NCBI RefSeq assembly: GCF_034009455.1
Contig: NZ_CP125380.1
Coordinates: forward strand, 241,501 to 305,500
DNA from: Pseudomonas sp. P5_109
GTDB taxonomy: Bacteria > Pseudomonadota > Gammaproteobacteria > Pseudomonadales > Pseudomonadaceae
Direction of reading: 5' to 3'
DNA: 64,000 bases
Below the pieces are notes generated by a model. That model was not told the origin of the DNA. It saw only the letters and a program-made list of their open reading frames with translations, and made no database searches. This document shows positions 57,091 to 64,000 of this stretch, one piece after another; position 1 is the stretch's first letter; the number at the start of each line of letters is the position of its first letter. Both the position numbers and the translations under genes were made by a program.

Positions 57091-57132
57091 AAAAAGGCCG
57101 CTGTCAGTGATGACAAGCGGCCGTTTTTGTTT
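57091..57132 (-). terminator. Terminator of the minus-strand small gene, second copy
   Basis: The 37-nt core equals the gabP terminator at 56315-56351. Here the T7 run on the minus strand terminates the gene at 57145-57600. Confidence 0.85.
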
Positions 57133-57144
57133 GAGTCGTAACCG

Positions 57145-57600
57145 TTACTCGGCTTTTTCTTCCGGCACTTCCAGCGATTCGCGGTAGACGTCCAGCGCAG
57201 CGCCGAAATCGGTGATGAACTGCGGCTCGCTCAGCCATGCCTGGGCGGCGTCGCGGTCCATGCCGTCGGCCCACATGCGGTAGTCGATCAGCATGTCGGC
57301 GGCCAGGTGGGTGGCGGCCATGCCTTCGTCGTCGGCGTTTTCCATGTCCAGCAGTTCTGGATGGTCGATGATGATAAAGGCGAGGTTCGTCAGCAACACC
57401 GAGAGCATTTCGCTGCGGCTGACGGCTTCCGCATCACGCATTTTGCTGAACATCGCCAGGGTGTATTCCGGGATCGGTTCGGCGAGGTGGCCCAGGTCAT
57501 CATCGTCCAGCACGGCGGGTTTGCGACCGTGGATGTTGATCTGCTTGGCTTTGGCTTTTGCGCGCTTGGCGCGTTTCTGTTGCTTGTTCAGGGAGGCCAT
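57145..57600 (-). CDS. Uncharacterised protein with basic N-terminal helix
   Basis: A 151-residue protein. The first 24 residues (MASLNKQQKRAKRAKAKAKQ) are very basic and probably bind nucleic acid or acidic partners; the rest is acidic and helical (EPIPEYTLAMFSKMRDAEAV, LLDMENADDEGMAATHLAAD). It is a tandem paralogue of the gene directly upstream, 57607-58023. Family not recognised. Confidence 0.75.
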   Translation of the reverse strand: MASLNKQQKRAKRAKAKAKQINIHGRKPAVLDDDDLGHLAEPIPEYTLAMFSKMRDAEAVSRSEMLSVLLTNLAFIIIDHPELLDMENADDEGMAATHLAADMLIDYRMWADGMDRDAAQAWLSEPQFITDFGAALDVYRESLEVPEEKAE

Positions 57601-57606
57601 GGGAAC

Positions 57607-58023
57607 TCAGTTCGGTTTCTGTTGGGTTTGCGCGGCAATGGCGTCGGACGCCGCCACGTAGTCAGCCTGGAAGGCCGGTGATTCGATCCACGCCAGGGCG
57701 CCGGCCTCGTCGGTTTCGGTCGCCCATTGGCGATATTCGATCAGCGCGGCAAGGATGAAGTCCATCGCGCCTTCTTCGCCTTCCTGCTCGTACACCAGTT
57801 CCAGCAAAGGGTCTTCGAGGAAGACCGTGCACAGGGCTTGCTGGCTGATTTTTTCGGCGTCGATCATTTTCTTGAACAGTTCGGTCAGGTCCACCGATTC
57901 GAAGTCGATGCGATCGTCGTTCGGATCCAGCTCGACCGGCGCGGCAGCCCGCTGGGTGCGGTTCTGCTTGGCCTTGGCCTTGGCGCGGGAGGCGCGTTTT
58001 TGCTGCTTGTTGGCGGAGGCCAT
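57607..58023 (-). CDS. Uncharacterised protein, paralogue of the next gene
   Basis: A 138-residue protein with the same layout: a basic N-terminus (MASANKQQKRASRAKAKAKQ) then an acidic helical body (ESVDLTELFKKMIDAEKISQ, ALIEYRQWATETDEAGALAW). Only six bases separate it from its paralogue, so both are in one operon, probably with the hydrolase gene 36 bp upstream. No domain is recognised. Confidence 0.75.
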   Translation of the reverse strand: MASANKQQKRASRAKAKAKQNRTQRAAAPVELDPNDDRIDFESVDLTELFKKMIDAEKISQQALCTVFLEDPLLELVYEQEGEEGAMDFILAALIEYRQWATETDEAGALAWIESPAFQADYVAASDAIAAQTQQKPN

Positions 58024-58059
58024 GGGCGTCGTTCCGTGTTCGTTGAAAGGGCAAAAGGC

Positions 58060-59034
58060 CTAGTTGCGTGGCACTCGCCGCCCGGGGGTATCGGGGGCCA
58101 GTTCGCCGTTTTGCAGCCAGGCCAATGCAATGGGCCATAGTGTGGCTTGGTATGGGCTGCGAAAAAAGGCGAAATGTCCGACTTCTTCTTCGCCGATGTC
58201 TTCGGGGTGGATGCGCAGATGAGAGTTTGTGCTGCCGGTGAAGTAGCCGAGCAGGCGTTCGATGGCCGGGACCGTGCCGTAGGGATCGTCGCTGATGCTG
58301 ATGGCCAGGGTTTGCGCGGTGACGCTGGCAAAGGGCAGATGCCCGGAGGTTGTGCTGATCGCGCGGCCGCTGGAGCGTTTTTCGAAGCGGGCAGTGGAGA
58401 GGCTCCAGTCACGGACCACGCCGGCGGGTGTGTCTTCCAGCCAGCCAAGGCGTTTGCCAGGAAAGTAGCCGTAGATCATCGTCACCAGTGGCATCAGCAC
58501 ATGCCACTTGGCGAACATGCGCCAGCGATGGGCAGGTGCATAGTCGCGCCAGTAGGCGAATTGCGCACCGACTGTCACCAGGCGCCGGATCAGGTGCCCG
58601 GACGCCCCCAGGCCCGCGGCACAGCCGCCAAAGCTGTGGCCGACCACATCGATAGGCTGCCCGGGGAACTCACGCTGTGCGCGCTTGAGCATCGCCTCGA
58701 AATCCAGTGCTCCCCAATCGGTCCATGAAGCCTTGAGGCCTTTGAGCGATGCCGGCCGCGACTCGCCGATGCCGCGGTAGTCATAGGTGATGACATCGAA
58801 GCCATGGTCGAGCAGATAGTCGGCGAAGCGCGAGTAATGGCGACAACGGACCGAAGTGGCGGCATTGATGATAACGACCGGACGAGCGGCGTCCGGGGAG
58901 GGGTGTCGCCAGGTGAAACCACCGAGGATAAAACCGTCTGCAGCGGTTTCCTTGAACGGTTCACCGGACGCAACGCGTTGCAACGGCAACTCGATTTGAG
59001 CTGGGGCGAGTGAAGGCGTTTCCTGCAAATTCAT
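58060..59034 (-). CDS. Alpha/beta hydrolase
   Basis: A 324-residue alpha/beta-hydrolase-fold protein with the nucleophile elbow VGHSFGG, an N-terminal HG-type oxyanion region (IINAATSVRCRHYSRFADYL) and catalytic His near EVGHFAFF. The ATG at 59034 begins MNLQETPSLAPAQIELP; the longer frame lacks support. Substrate not predictable; it may be an esterase or lipase-like enzyme. It is likely the first gene of an operon with the two basic small proteins. Confidence 0.85.
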   Translation of the reverse strand: MNLQETPSLAPAQIELPLQRVASGEPFKETAADGFILGGFTWRHPSPDAARPVVIINAATSVRCRHYSRFADYLLDHGFDVITYDYRGIGESRPASLKGLKASWTDWGALDFEAMLKRAQREFPGQPIDVVGHSFGGCAAGLGASGHLIRRLVTVGAQFAYWRDYAPAHRWRMFAKWHVLMPLVTMIYGYFPGKRLGWLEDTPAGVVRDWSLSTARFEKRSSGRAISTTSGHLPFASVTAQTLAISISDDPYGTVPAIERLLGYFTGSTNSHLRIHPEDIGEEEVGHFAFFRSPYQATLWPIALAWLQNGELAPDTPGRRVPRN

Positions 59035-59102
59035 CGGCGTCGGACCTTTGCGGGTAGCTGCCAACAATAGTCTTGATGCCGTTGATGAACAATCCATTGA
59101 CC

Positions 59103-60161
59103 TCAACGCATTGGTTGATCGAGCAGTCGTTCTTCAAGTGCCGCCTGCTCCCGATCCAGTGCGTTACGGAGTTCCTCTTCGCTCGGCAGGACAAGCCTGT
59201 ACTTGCTGGCGAGCAGTTGCTCGTTGCCTTCCTGCACTGAGTAACGCACCTCGGATTCATCCTTTTGCGCACAGAGAATGATGCCGACAGTGGGGCCTTC
59301 TTCCACGCCGCGTTTCAGGTCGTCGTACATGCGCACGTACATGTCCATCTGTCCCACATCCTGATGGGTCAGTTCGCCGCGCTTGATATCGAAGATGACG
59401 AAACACTTGAGCAAGTAGTTGTAGAACACCAGGTCGATGTAGAAGTCTTTGCTGTCGGTACTGATGCGTTGCTGGCGGGCAATGAACGCGAAGCCCTTGC
59501 CCAGTTCCAGCAGGAAGCCTTGCAGTTGTTCGATCAACGCTTGTTCGATCTCGCTTTCCTGAAGCTTGCCGGCATTGGGTAAACCAAGAAACTCCAGCAC
59601 TACCGGATCTCGGATGAAATCCCGGGGGCTGGCCTTCATGTTCTGAATATTGGTGGCGGCCTCCTGCTTGAGGCTGCCGCGATCGCGGCTTGCCAGCAGG
59701 CGTTCGTAGTACAACGTATTGATCTGGCGTTCCAGGGCGCGGCTCGACCAGTTTTGGGTGGCTGATTCGTTCATGTACCAGAGACGAGCGCTGTCGTTGT
59801 CTACCCGAAGCAGGCGGCGGTAGTGGGTCCAGCTCAATTCGTGACGCAGTGCGTCACGAATTGGAAAGGCTTGATAGAACAGACGCATGTACAGAAGGTT
59901 GGAAGCGTCAAATCCCTTTCCGAATTCCGCCGTCAGCACGTTGGCCAAAGTCAACGGTAACTCTTTGCCATACCTCGCCCGTCGCGCGCCGTTCTGTTCG
60001 AACTCAACGATGTGTCGCCCAATCTGCCAACAGGTTTGCACCTGGACGGTATCGACCGCCCGCAGCACTTTCTGACGTGCCTGATGGATCAGTTTGCCAA
60101 GGTTGCCAAGCAGTGAAGCCAGATAGGGGTCGTGAGGGGCGTTGGGTGTGGGGGCCGTCAT
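59103..60161 (-). CDS. DUF1016/YhcG-type PD-(D/E)XK nuclease
   Basis: A 352-residue protein. The N-terminal DUF1016_N region (NLGKLIHQARQKVLRAVDTV) and the C-terminal PD-(D/E)xK core (DFYIDLVFYNYLLKCFVIFD then IKRGELTHQDVGQM) with D and E/K-like residues fit the YhcG family. These proteins are found in defence contexts and beside phage genes, but their targets are poorly known. MTAPTPNAPHDPYL at 60161 is the chosen start because GGAAGACCTC precedes it. It is not inside the tRNA-Thr island. Confidence 0.85.
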   Translation of the reverse strand: MTAPTPNAPHDPYLASLLGNLGKLIHQARQKVLRAVDTVQVQTCWQIGRHIVEFEQNGARRARYGKELPLTLANVLTAEFGKGFDASNLLYMRLFYQAFPIRDALRHELSWTHYRRLLRVDNDSARLWYMNESATQNWSSRALERQINTLYYERLLASRDRGSLKQEAATNIQNMKASPRDFIRDPVVLEFLGLPNAGKLQESEIEQALIEQLQGFLLELGKGFAFIARQQRISTDSKDFYIDLVFYNYLLKCFVIFDIKRGELTHQDVGQMDMYVRMYDDLKRGVEEGPTVGIILCAQKDESEVRYSVQEGNEQLLASKYRLVLPSEEELRNALDREQAALEERLLDQPMR

Positions 60162-60415
60162 GAGGTCTTCCGCTGCAGTTTGGACAGCGAAAGAGCATGA
60201 CAAGCGAGCAGCCTTTGAAGATGCCGGGAGTTACTGAAAAACGGGCAGGAAATACCGGGTTAGCTGGCAGGACATGTCGCAGGGCAGGCGAGGGCTGAGG
60301 AACAAATGGCGTAGTACGTTTCGTACTCAGGCCAAATCAATCTAAAACACCTCCCTGCGACTGGGAATCCAAAGGATGTAACGATTGGGTTCTGCAGAAC
60401 CCGGGAGTCGTCATC

Positions 60416-60865
60416 ATGAAGTACCTCCATTCACTCCTGTTGCCACTCACCGCCGTCGGCGTGTTGATGTTTCCATCGATGTCGCCCGCCGCCAGCCTTG
60501 ATCCAATCGACAACGCTGGCGTGCAGGTGCAACGCCAGGAGCAAAACGGCATCGCCTACCTGTCCGGTGGTATCGGCGAGGATGAGTCCAAGGCCATCCA
60601 ACAGACCACCGGCTATAACCTGCACATGACGTTCTCTGTCGGGACGGAAAATGAATACATTCCTGATGTGAACGTCGTTATTCAGAAAGCCCCCGGGCAA
60701 ACCGTGCTGACGCTCAGTGACGCCGGTCCGCTGGTTTACGTGAAACTGCCTGCTGGTAAATACACGGTCATTGCGACGCGCAATGGCGAAACACGGCATG
60801 ACGTTGCCGATGTTGGCAGTGGTGCAGCGCGCAACCTGGTTTTCCACTGGAATGACGCGAGTTAA
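60416..60865 (+). CDS. Exported protein of unknown function
   Basis: A 149-residue protein with signal peptide MKYLHSLLLPLTAVGVLMFP and cleavage near PAAS. The mature part is a small beta-rich domain (YNLHMTFSVGTENEYIPDVN, VYVKLPAGKYTVIATRNGE) resembling carboxypeptidase-regulatory or transthyretin-like folds in the last half. Likely periplasmic. It ends before a terminator and has no evident partner. Confidence 0.75.
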   Translation: MKYLHSLLLPLTAVGVLMFPSMSPAASLDPIDNAGVQVQRQEQNGIAYLSGGIGEDESKAIQQTTGYNLHMTFSVGTENEYIPDVNVVIQKAPGQTVLTLSDAGPLVYVKLPAGKYTVIATRNGETRHDVADVGSGAARNLVFHWNDAS

Positions 60866-60895
60866 CCAGAAGCTCTAGACCATGGATCGGAAATA

Positions 60896-60926
60896 AACCC
60901 TGAATCATGCGATTCAGGGTTTTTGG
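60896..60926 (+). terminator. Terminator of the exported-protein gene
   Basis: Stem aaaccctgaatc/gattcagggttt with T5. Confidence 0.88.
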
Positions 60927-60970
60927 TTTTTATCGCCTGCGTAAGTCTGGCGTTGAAGGTTTGTAGCGCA

Positions 60971-61153
60971 ATGAAAGATACCCTGCTGCTGAGCTTTCAA
61001 GAGCATTACGATGACTTGTTGAGCGTCCTCACCCGGCGCATGAGTGACCGGCAGCGCGCCGCCGACGTGGCGCAGGAAACCTATCTGAAGCTATTGAATG
61101 TTGATGAGTCGGTGGCGGTGCTCAATGACCGCAGTTTTATTTTTCGCCTGTTA
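60971..61153 (+). pseudogene. Truncated ECF sigma factor, FecI-like fragment
   Basis: MKDTLLLSFQEHYDDLLSVL, then TRRMSDRQRAADVAQETYLK is the N-terminal region 2 of a FecI-type sigma factor. After about 60 codons (FIFRL) homology ends abruptly where the terminator of the RTX gene begins. Region 4, needed for -35 recognition, is absent, and no anti-sigma gene is adjacent. The remaining frame to 61351 runs antisense into the RTX gene and is not real. Confidence 0.75.
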
Positions 61154-61162
61154 TCGCAGAAA

Positions 61163-61195
61163 AACAAAAGGCTACCCAAGGCAGCCTTTTGTCAT
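61163..61195 (-). terminator. Terminator of the RTX gene
   Basis: On the minus strand, stem aaaaggctgcctt/gggtagccttttg with a T5 run, at the truncation point of the sigma factor. Confidence 0.85.
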
Positions 61196-61214
61196 GCCGG
61201 TACGATCACCCCTA

Positions 61215-64000
61215 TCAGGCAATCAGGTCGGCAGTTTGCAAGTTGCTCACACCCAGCAACTGGATTTCGAACTCGGCGGCGGTGTCGGCGTCGGTGCTGC
61301 CGTAGAGAATGCCATCGGCGAACCGTACCTGCCCTGTGGCATTGCTGCTGAATGCACTGGAGCCAATGAAGCTGAACGCATCGTTGGCCGCCGTCAGCAA
61401 GTTGGCGTCCAGGGTCGACAGGTCGATCTTGTCGCCTTCGCTGCTCTTGAAATCGCCAATGACATCGCGCAGGGCGGCGCCCAGGCCCATTTCATTCAAG
61501 GCATTGAAGTCGAATTTGTCGGCCCCGGCGCCACCATAAAGCTTGTCCAGGCCCGTGCCACCGATCAGCAGGTCATTGCCGGCGCCACCGGTGAGCGTGT
61601 CGTTGCCGGCACCGCCGTTGAGGGTGTTGGCAAGCGCATTGCCGGTCAGCGTGTCGTGATAGTTGCTGCCCGTGAGGTTCTCGAAGTTCAACAGGGTGTC
61701 GGAACCGGAACCACCGGTGGCTTGCGCAGTGGTCAGCCCCAGGTTGGCCGTGACCGCTGCCGTGGCATAGGCATAGGACGCGGTATCGATACCGGCGCCG
61801 CCATTGAGGACGTTGTTGCCGGCCCCGGCGTCGATGACGTTGTTGAGGCCGTTACCGGTGCCGTTGGCAGCGCCGGTCGACAGCAGGCGCAGGTTCTCGA
61901 CATTGTCAGTCAGGGTGTAGGCGCCGAGGAAGCTGTAGACGGTATCGATGCCACCGGTGCTGGCGACAGCATTGGTTTCACTGACGACATCGCCGGCATT
62001 GTCGACGTAGTAGAGGTCGGAGCCATCGCCGCCGATCAGGCGGTCGGCACCGGCGGCGCCGTTGAGTTGGTCGCTGCCCAGGCCGCCGCTGAGGGTGTTG
62101 GCGGCCGCGTTGCCGGTCAGCTTGTCGTTATAGTTGCTGCCCGTGAGGTTCTCGAAATTCAACAGGGTGTCGGAACCGGAACCACCGGTGGCTTGCGCGG
62201 TAGTCAGCCCCAGGTTGGCCGTGACCGCTGCCGTGGCATAGGCATAGGACGCGGTATCGATACCGGCGCCGCCATTGAGGACGTTGTTGCCGGCCCCGGC
62301 ATCGATGACGTTGTTGAGGCCGTTACCGGTGCCGTTGGCAGCGCCGGTCGACAGCAGGCGCAGGTTCTCGACATTGTCACCCAGGGTGTAGGCGCCGAGG
62401 AAGCTGTAGACGGTATCGATGCCACCGGTGCTGGCGACAGCATTGGTTTCGCTGACGACATCGCCGGCATTGTCGACGTAGTAGAGGTCGGAACCATCGC
62501 CGCCGATCAGGCGGTCGGCACCGGCGGCGCCGTTGAGTTGGTCGCTGCCCAGGCCGCCGCTGAGGGTGTTGGCGGCCGCGTTGCCGGTCAGCTTGTCGTT
62601 ATAGTTGCTGCCCGTGAGGTTCTCGAAATTCAACAGGGTGTCGGAACCGGAACCACCGGTGGCTTGCGCGGTGGTCAGCCCCAGGTTGACCGTGACCGCC
62701 GCGGTGGCATAGGCATAGGACGCGGTATCGATACCGGCGTCACCATTGAGGACGTTGTTGCCAGCCCCGGCGTCGATGATGTTGTTGAGGCTGTTGCCGG
62801 TGCCGTTGGCAGCGCCGGTCGACAGCAGGCGCAGGTTCTCGACGTTGTTTCCCAGGGTGTAGGCGCCGAGGTAGCTATAGACGCTATCGGTGCCGCCAGT
62901 GCTGGCCGTGGCATTGGTCTCGCTGACGATATCGTCGACATTGTCGACATTGTCGACGTAGTAGATGTCAGAGCCATCGCCGCCAGTCATCCGGTCGGCG
63001 CCACTGCCGCCATCGAGGGTGTCGTTGCCGCCACCGCCATTGAGGGTGTCGTTGTCCGCGCCACCGTAAAGGATATTGGCCAAGGCATTACCGGTTAGTG
63101 TATCGGAGTCATCCGTACCGATGACGCCCTCGATAGACACGAAAGTATCGTAGCCTTGGGAGGTATATTGCGAGCCGGTGTTGGACAGATCGACGGTGAC
63201 ACCATAGTTGGAATAGGCATACGAAACAAAGTCGGTGCCCCCCGCGCCATTGAAAATATTGTTGTACGAGTTGCCGACAAAGGTGTTGTTCAGTGCGTTA
63301 CCTGTGCCGTTGATACTGCTATTCCCGGTCAGAATCAGGTTCTCCAGGTTATCACCGAGCGTATAGCTGATTTGTGCCTGAACGACGTCGGTACCCTGGT
63401 TGGCTAGTTCAACAAGCGTATCCAGTGCATCCACGATATAGGTGTCGTCTCCCAGGCCACCCAAGAGCCTGTCGCTGCCCGCTGCGCCGTAAAGTACGTC
63501 ATTGCCGGCATAACCATTGATGATGTCATTGCCGGATGAACCATAGAGCGAGTCATTCCCGGCAGTTCCTTGCATGTTGTCATTGCCGGATGTACCGCTG
63601 ACGATGCTGAATTTGTAATAACCGGCGACCCCTGTGTTACCGGGGGTGGTTTCCAGCCCGAGAATGGCGGATTCATTGCCCGATTGCGGCAGTTCATACC
63701 AGGAGGAGCCGTCGCCAGTCGAGTAACCGGCACGGGCAACGGTTCCTCCCAGGCCATCGGTGCCGCCACTGGCGCTACCGGTCGTCCAGTTGACGGTTTC
63801 ATATCTGAAGATGACATCGAAGTTGCCGTTGCCCTTTCCAACCAGCTGGAGTTGGAAGGCATTGAGCTTATCTACCTTGCTGTTGTAGTAACCGACGTCA
63901 TCCCAGGTAACGGTCAGCGTGCCATTACCTGCGGAATTGAAGTCGTAATAGACCAGGTTGCTGCCCGTCGATGTGCCACCCGGCGTGGCACTGACCGTTC
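61215..64000 (-). CDS. RTX calcium-binding protein with NIDO domain, partial
   Basis: The visible 3' portion (928 residues) continues past the right edge, so the start is not seen. From 64000 inward: a nidogen-like region (DFNSAGNGTLTVTWDDVGYY, FDVIFRYETVNWTTGSASGG, GYSTGDGSSWYELPQSGNES), then RTX nonapeptide blocks (GNDSLYGSSGNDIINGYAGN), three near-identical 157-residue units, and a C-terminal type I secretion-like end (FADGILYGSTDADTAAEFEI). Aspartate- and glycine-rich nonapeptides bind calcium. Likely a type I-secreted adhesin or toxin-like protein. A long + strand open frame over the same repeats is an artefact. Export genes are not seen. Confidence 0.9.
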   Translation of the reverse strand, partial: TVSATPGGTSTGSNLVYYDFNSAGNGTLTVTWDDVGYYNSKVDKLNAFQLQLVGKGNGNFDVIFRYETVNWTTGSASGGTDGLGGTVARAGYSTGDGSSWYELPQSGNESAILGLETTPGNTGVAGYYKFSIVSGTSGNDNMQGTAGNDSLYGSSGNDIINGYAGNDVLYGAAGSDRLLGGLGDDTYIVDALDTLVELANQGTDVVQAQISYTLGDNLENLILTGNSSINGTGNALNNTFVGNSYNNIFNGAGGTDFVSYAYSNYGVTVDLSNTGSQYTSQGYDTFVSIEGVIGTDDSDTLTGNALANILYGGADNDTLNGGGGNDTLDGGSGADRMTGGDGSDIYYVDNVDNVDDIVSETNATASTGGTDSVYSYLGAYTLGNNVENLRLLSTGAANGTGNSLNNIIDAGAGNNVLNGDAGIDTASYAYATAAVTVNLGLTTAQATGGSGSDTLLNFENLTGSNYNDKLTGNAAANTLSGGLGSDQLNGAAGADRLIGGDGSDLYYVDNAGDVVSETNAVASTGGIDTVYSFLGAYTLGDNVENLRLLSTGAANGTGNGLNNVIDAGAGNNVLNGGAGIDTASYAYATAAVTANLGLTTAQATGGSGSDTLLNFENLTGSNYNDKLTGNAAANTLSGGLGSDQLNGAAGADRLIGGDGSDLYYVDNAGDVVSETNAVASTGGIDTVYSFLGAYTLTDNVENLRLLSTGAANGTGNGLNNVIDAGAGNNVLNGGAGIDTASYAYATAAVTANLGLTTAQATGGSGSDTLLNFENLTGSNYHDTLTGNALANTLNGGAGNDTLTGGAGNDLLIGGTGLDKLYGGAGADKFDFNALNEMGLGAALRDVIGDFKSSEGDKIDLSTLDANLLTAANDAFSFIGSSAFSSNATGQVRFADGILYGSTDADTAAEFEIQLLGVSNLQTADLIA
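61670..63080 (-). repeat. Three near-identical 471-bp repeats in the RTX gene
   Basis: cccgtgaggttctcgaa recurs near 61670, 62141 and 62612, each 471 bp apart, inside units encoding AYATAAVTANLGLTTAQATG, GSGSDTLLNFENLTGSNY and the downstream RTX block. The first two units are nearly identical and the third slightly diverged. Confidence 0.88.

Noticed and set aside
60923..61351. An apparently intact 142-codon sigma factor gene
   Set aside because: Only the first 60 or so codons after 60971 resemble a sigma factor; the rest is antisense RTX and terminator sequence.
61098..63098. A 666-codon + strand open frame over the RTX repeats
   Set aside because: It is antisense to a clear RTX reading frame, and its valine/glycine-rich product mirrors the repeats. 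The stop-free state follows from RTX codon use on the opposite strand.

Overview
The window is chromosomal DNA of a Pseudomonas, most likely of the P. fluorescens group. I infer this from the high-GC coding style, the many Pseudomonas-type REP palindromes, and a gene order that follows the P. aeruginosa backbone as I remember it: ompR/envZ (amgRS), rimK, hslR, hslO, pckA, a 3-hydroxyacyl-CoA dehydrogenase, a thioesterase, fdhD, a LysR regulator, lysM, yrfG, nudE, cysQ, dctD/dctB, rmlC, and later a polar amino acid ABC transporter. No database search was possible; assignments rest on motifs, lengths and context read from the sequence.

Layout. 1-7.8 kb: two-component system ompR-envZ; the opposing three-gene operon rimA-rimB-rimK (ribosomal protein S6 glutamylation) with a 46-residue first gene and a TTG-started second gene; heat-shock genes hslR and hslO; gluconeogenic pckA. 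7.8-10 kb: small orphan proteins, one preceded by a C4-like structured antisense RNA element. 10-26.4 kb: housekeeping genes (recQ, a fatty acid dehydrogenase, thioesterase, a glycine-zipper protein, a molybdoenzyme with fdhD, lysM, yrfG, nudE-cysQ, dctB-dctD, rmlC). 26.6-36.2 kb: a 970-residue kinase/M23-like/aminotransferase fusion, agmatine deiminase, a TonB siderophore receptor with a Fur-like site, a DsbA-like protein, an OprD porin. 36.2-40.1 kb: a Fic protein behind an unusual repeated operator-like region, a DUF3077 protein behind a second C4-like element with a translationally coupled leader peptide, and a tautomerase-DsbA-SDR operon.

40.1-48.8 kb is an integrated element at a tRNA-Thr gene, bounded by 17-bp direct repeats of the tRNA 3' end. 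It carries a P4-type integrase beside the tRNA, a second tyrosine recombinase with a coupled small partner, an archaeo-eukaryotic-primase/SF2-helicase protein, a Schlafen-AlbA_2 protein with a 21-bp tandem repeat, and the 3' remnant of a third integrase. The helicase-primase and AlbA_2 proteins are plausible defence or conflict genes.

48.9-64 kb: FkbM methyltransferase, a second methyltransferase coupled to a His/Lys/Arg-type ABC transporter, GabP-like permease with a sigma-54-like promoter, a five-unit REP array flanked by duplicated terminators, two tandem paralogous small proteins, an alpha/beta hydrolase, a DUF1016 nuclease, a truncated ECF sigma factor, and the 3' part of a large RTX adhesin-type protein with three near-identical 471-bp repeats; its 5' end lies beyond the window.

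The most interesting items are (i) two diverged C4-like RNA modules whose loops and target sites co-vary, (ii) the primase-helicase/AlbA_2 island at tRNA-Thr, (iii) the kinase-phospholyase fusion, and (iv) the terminator-flanked REP array.
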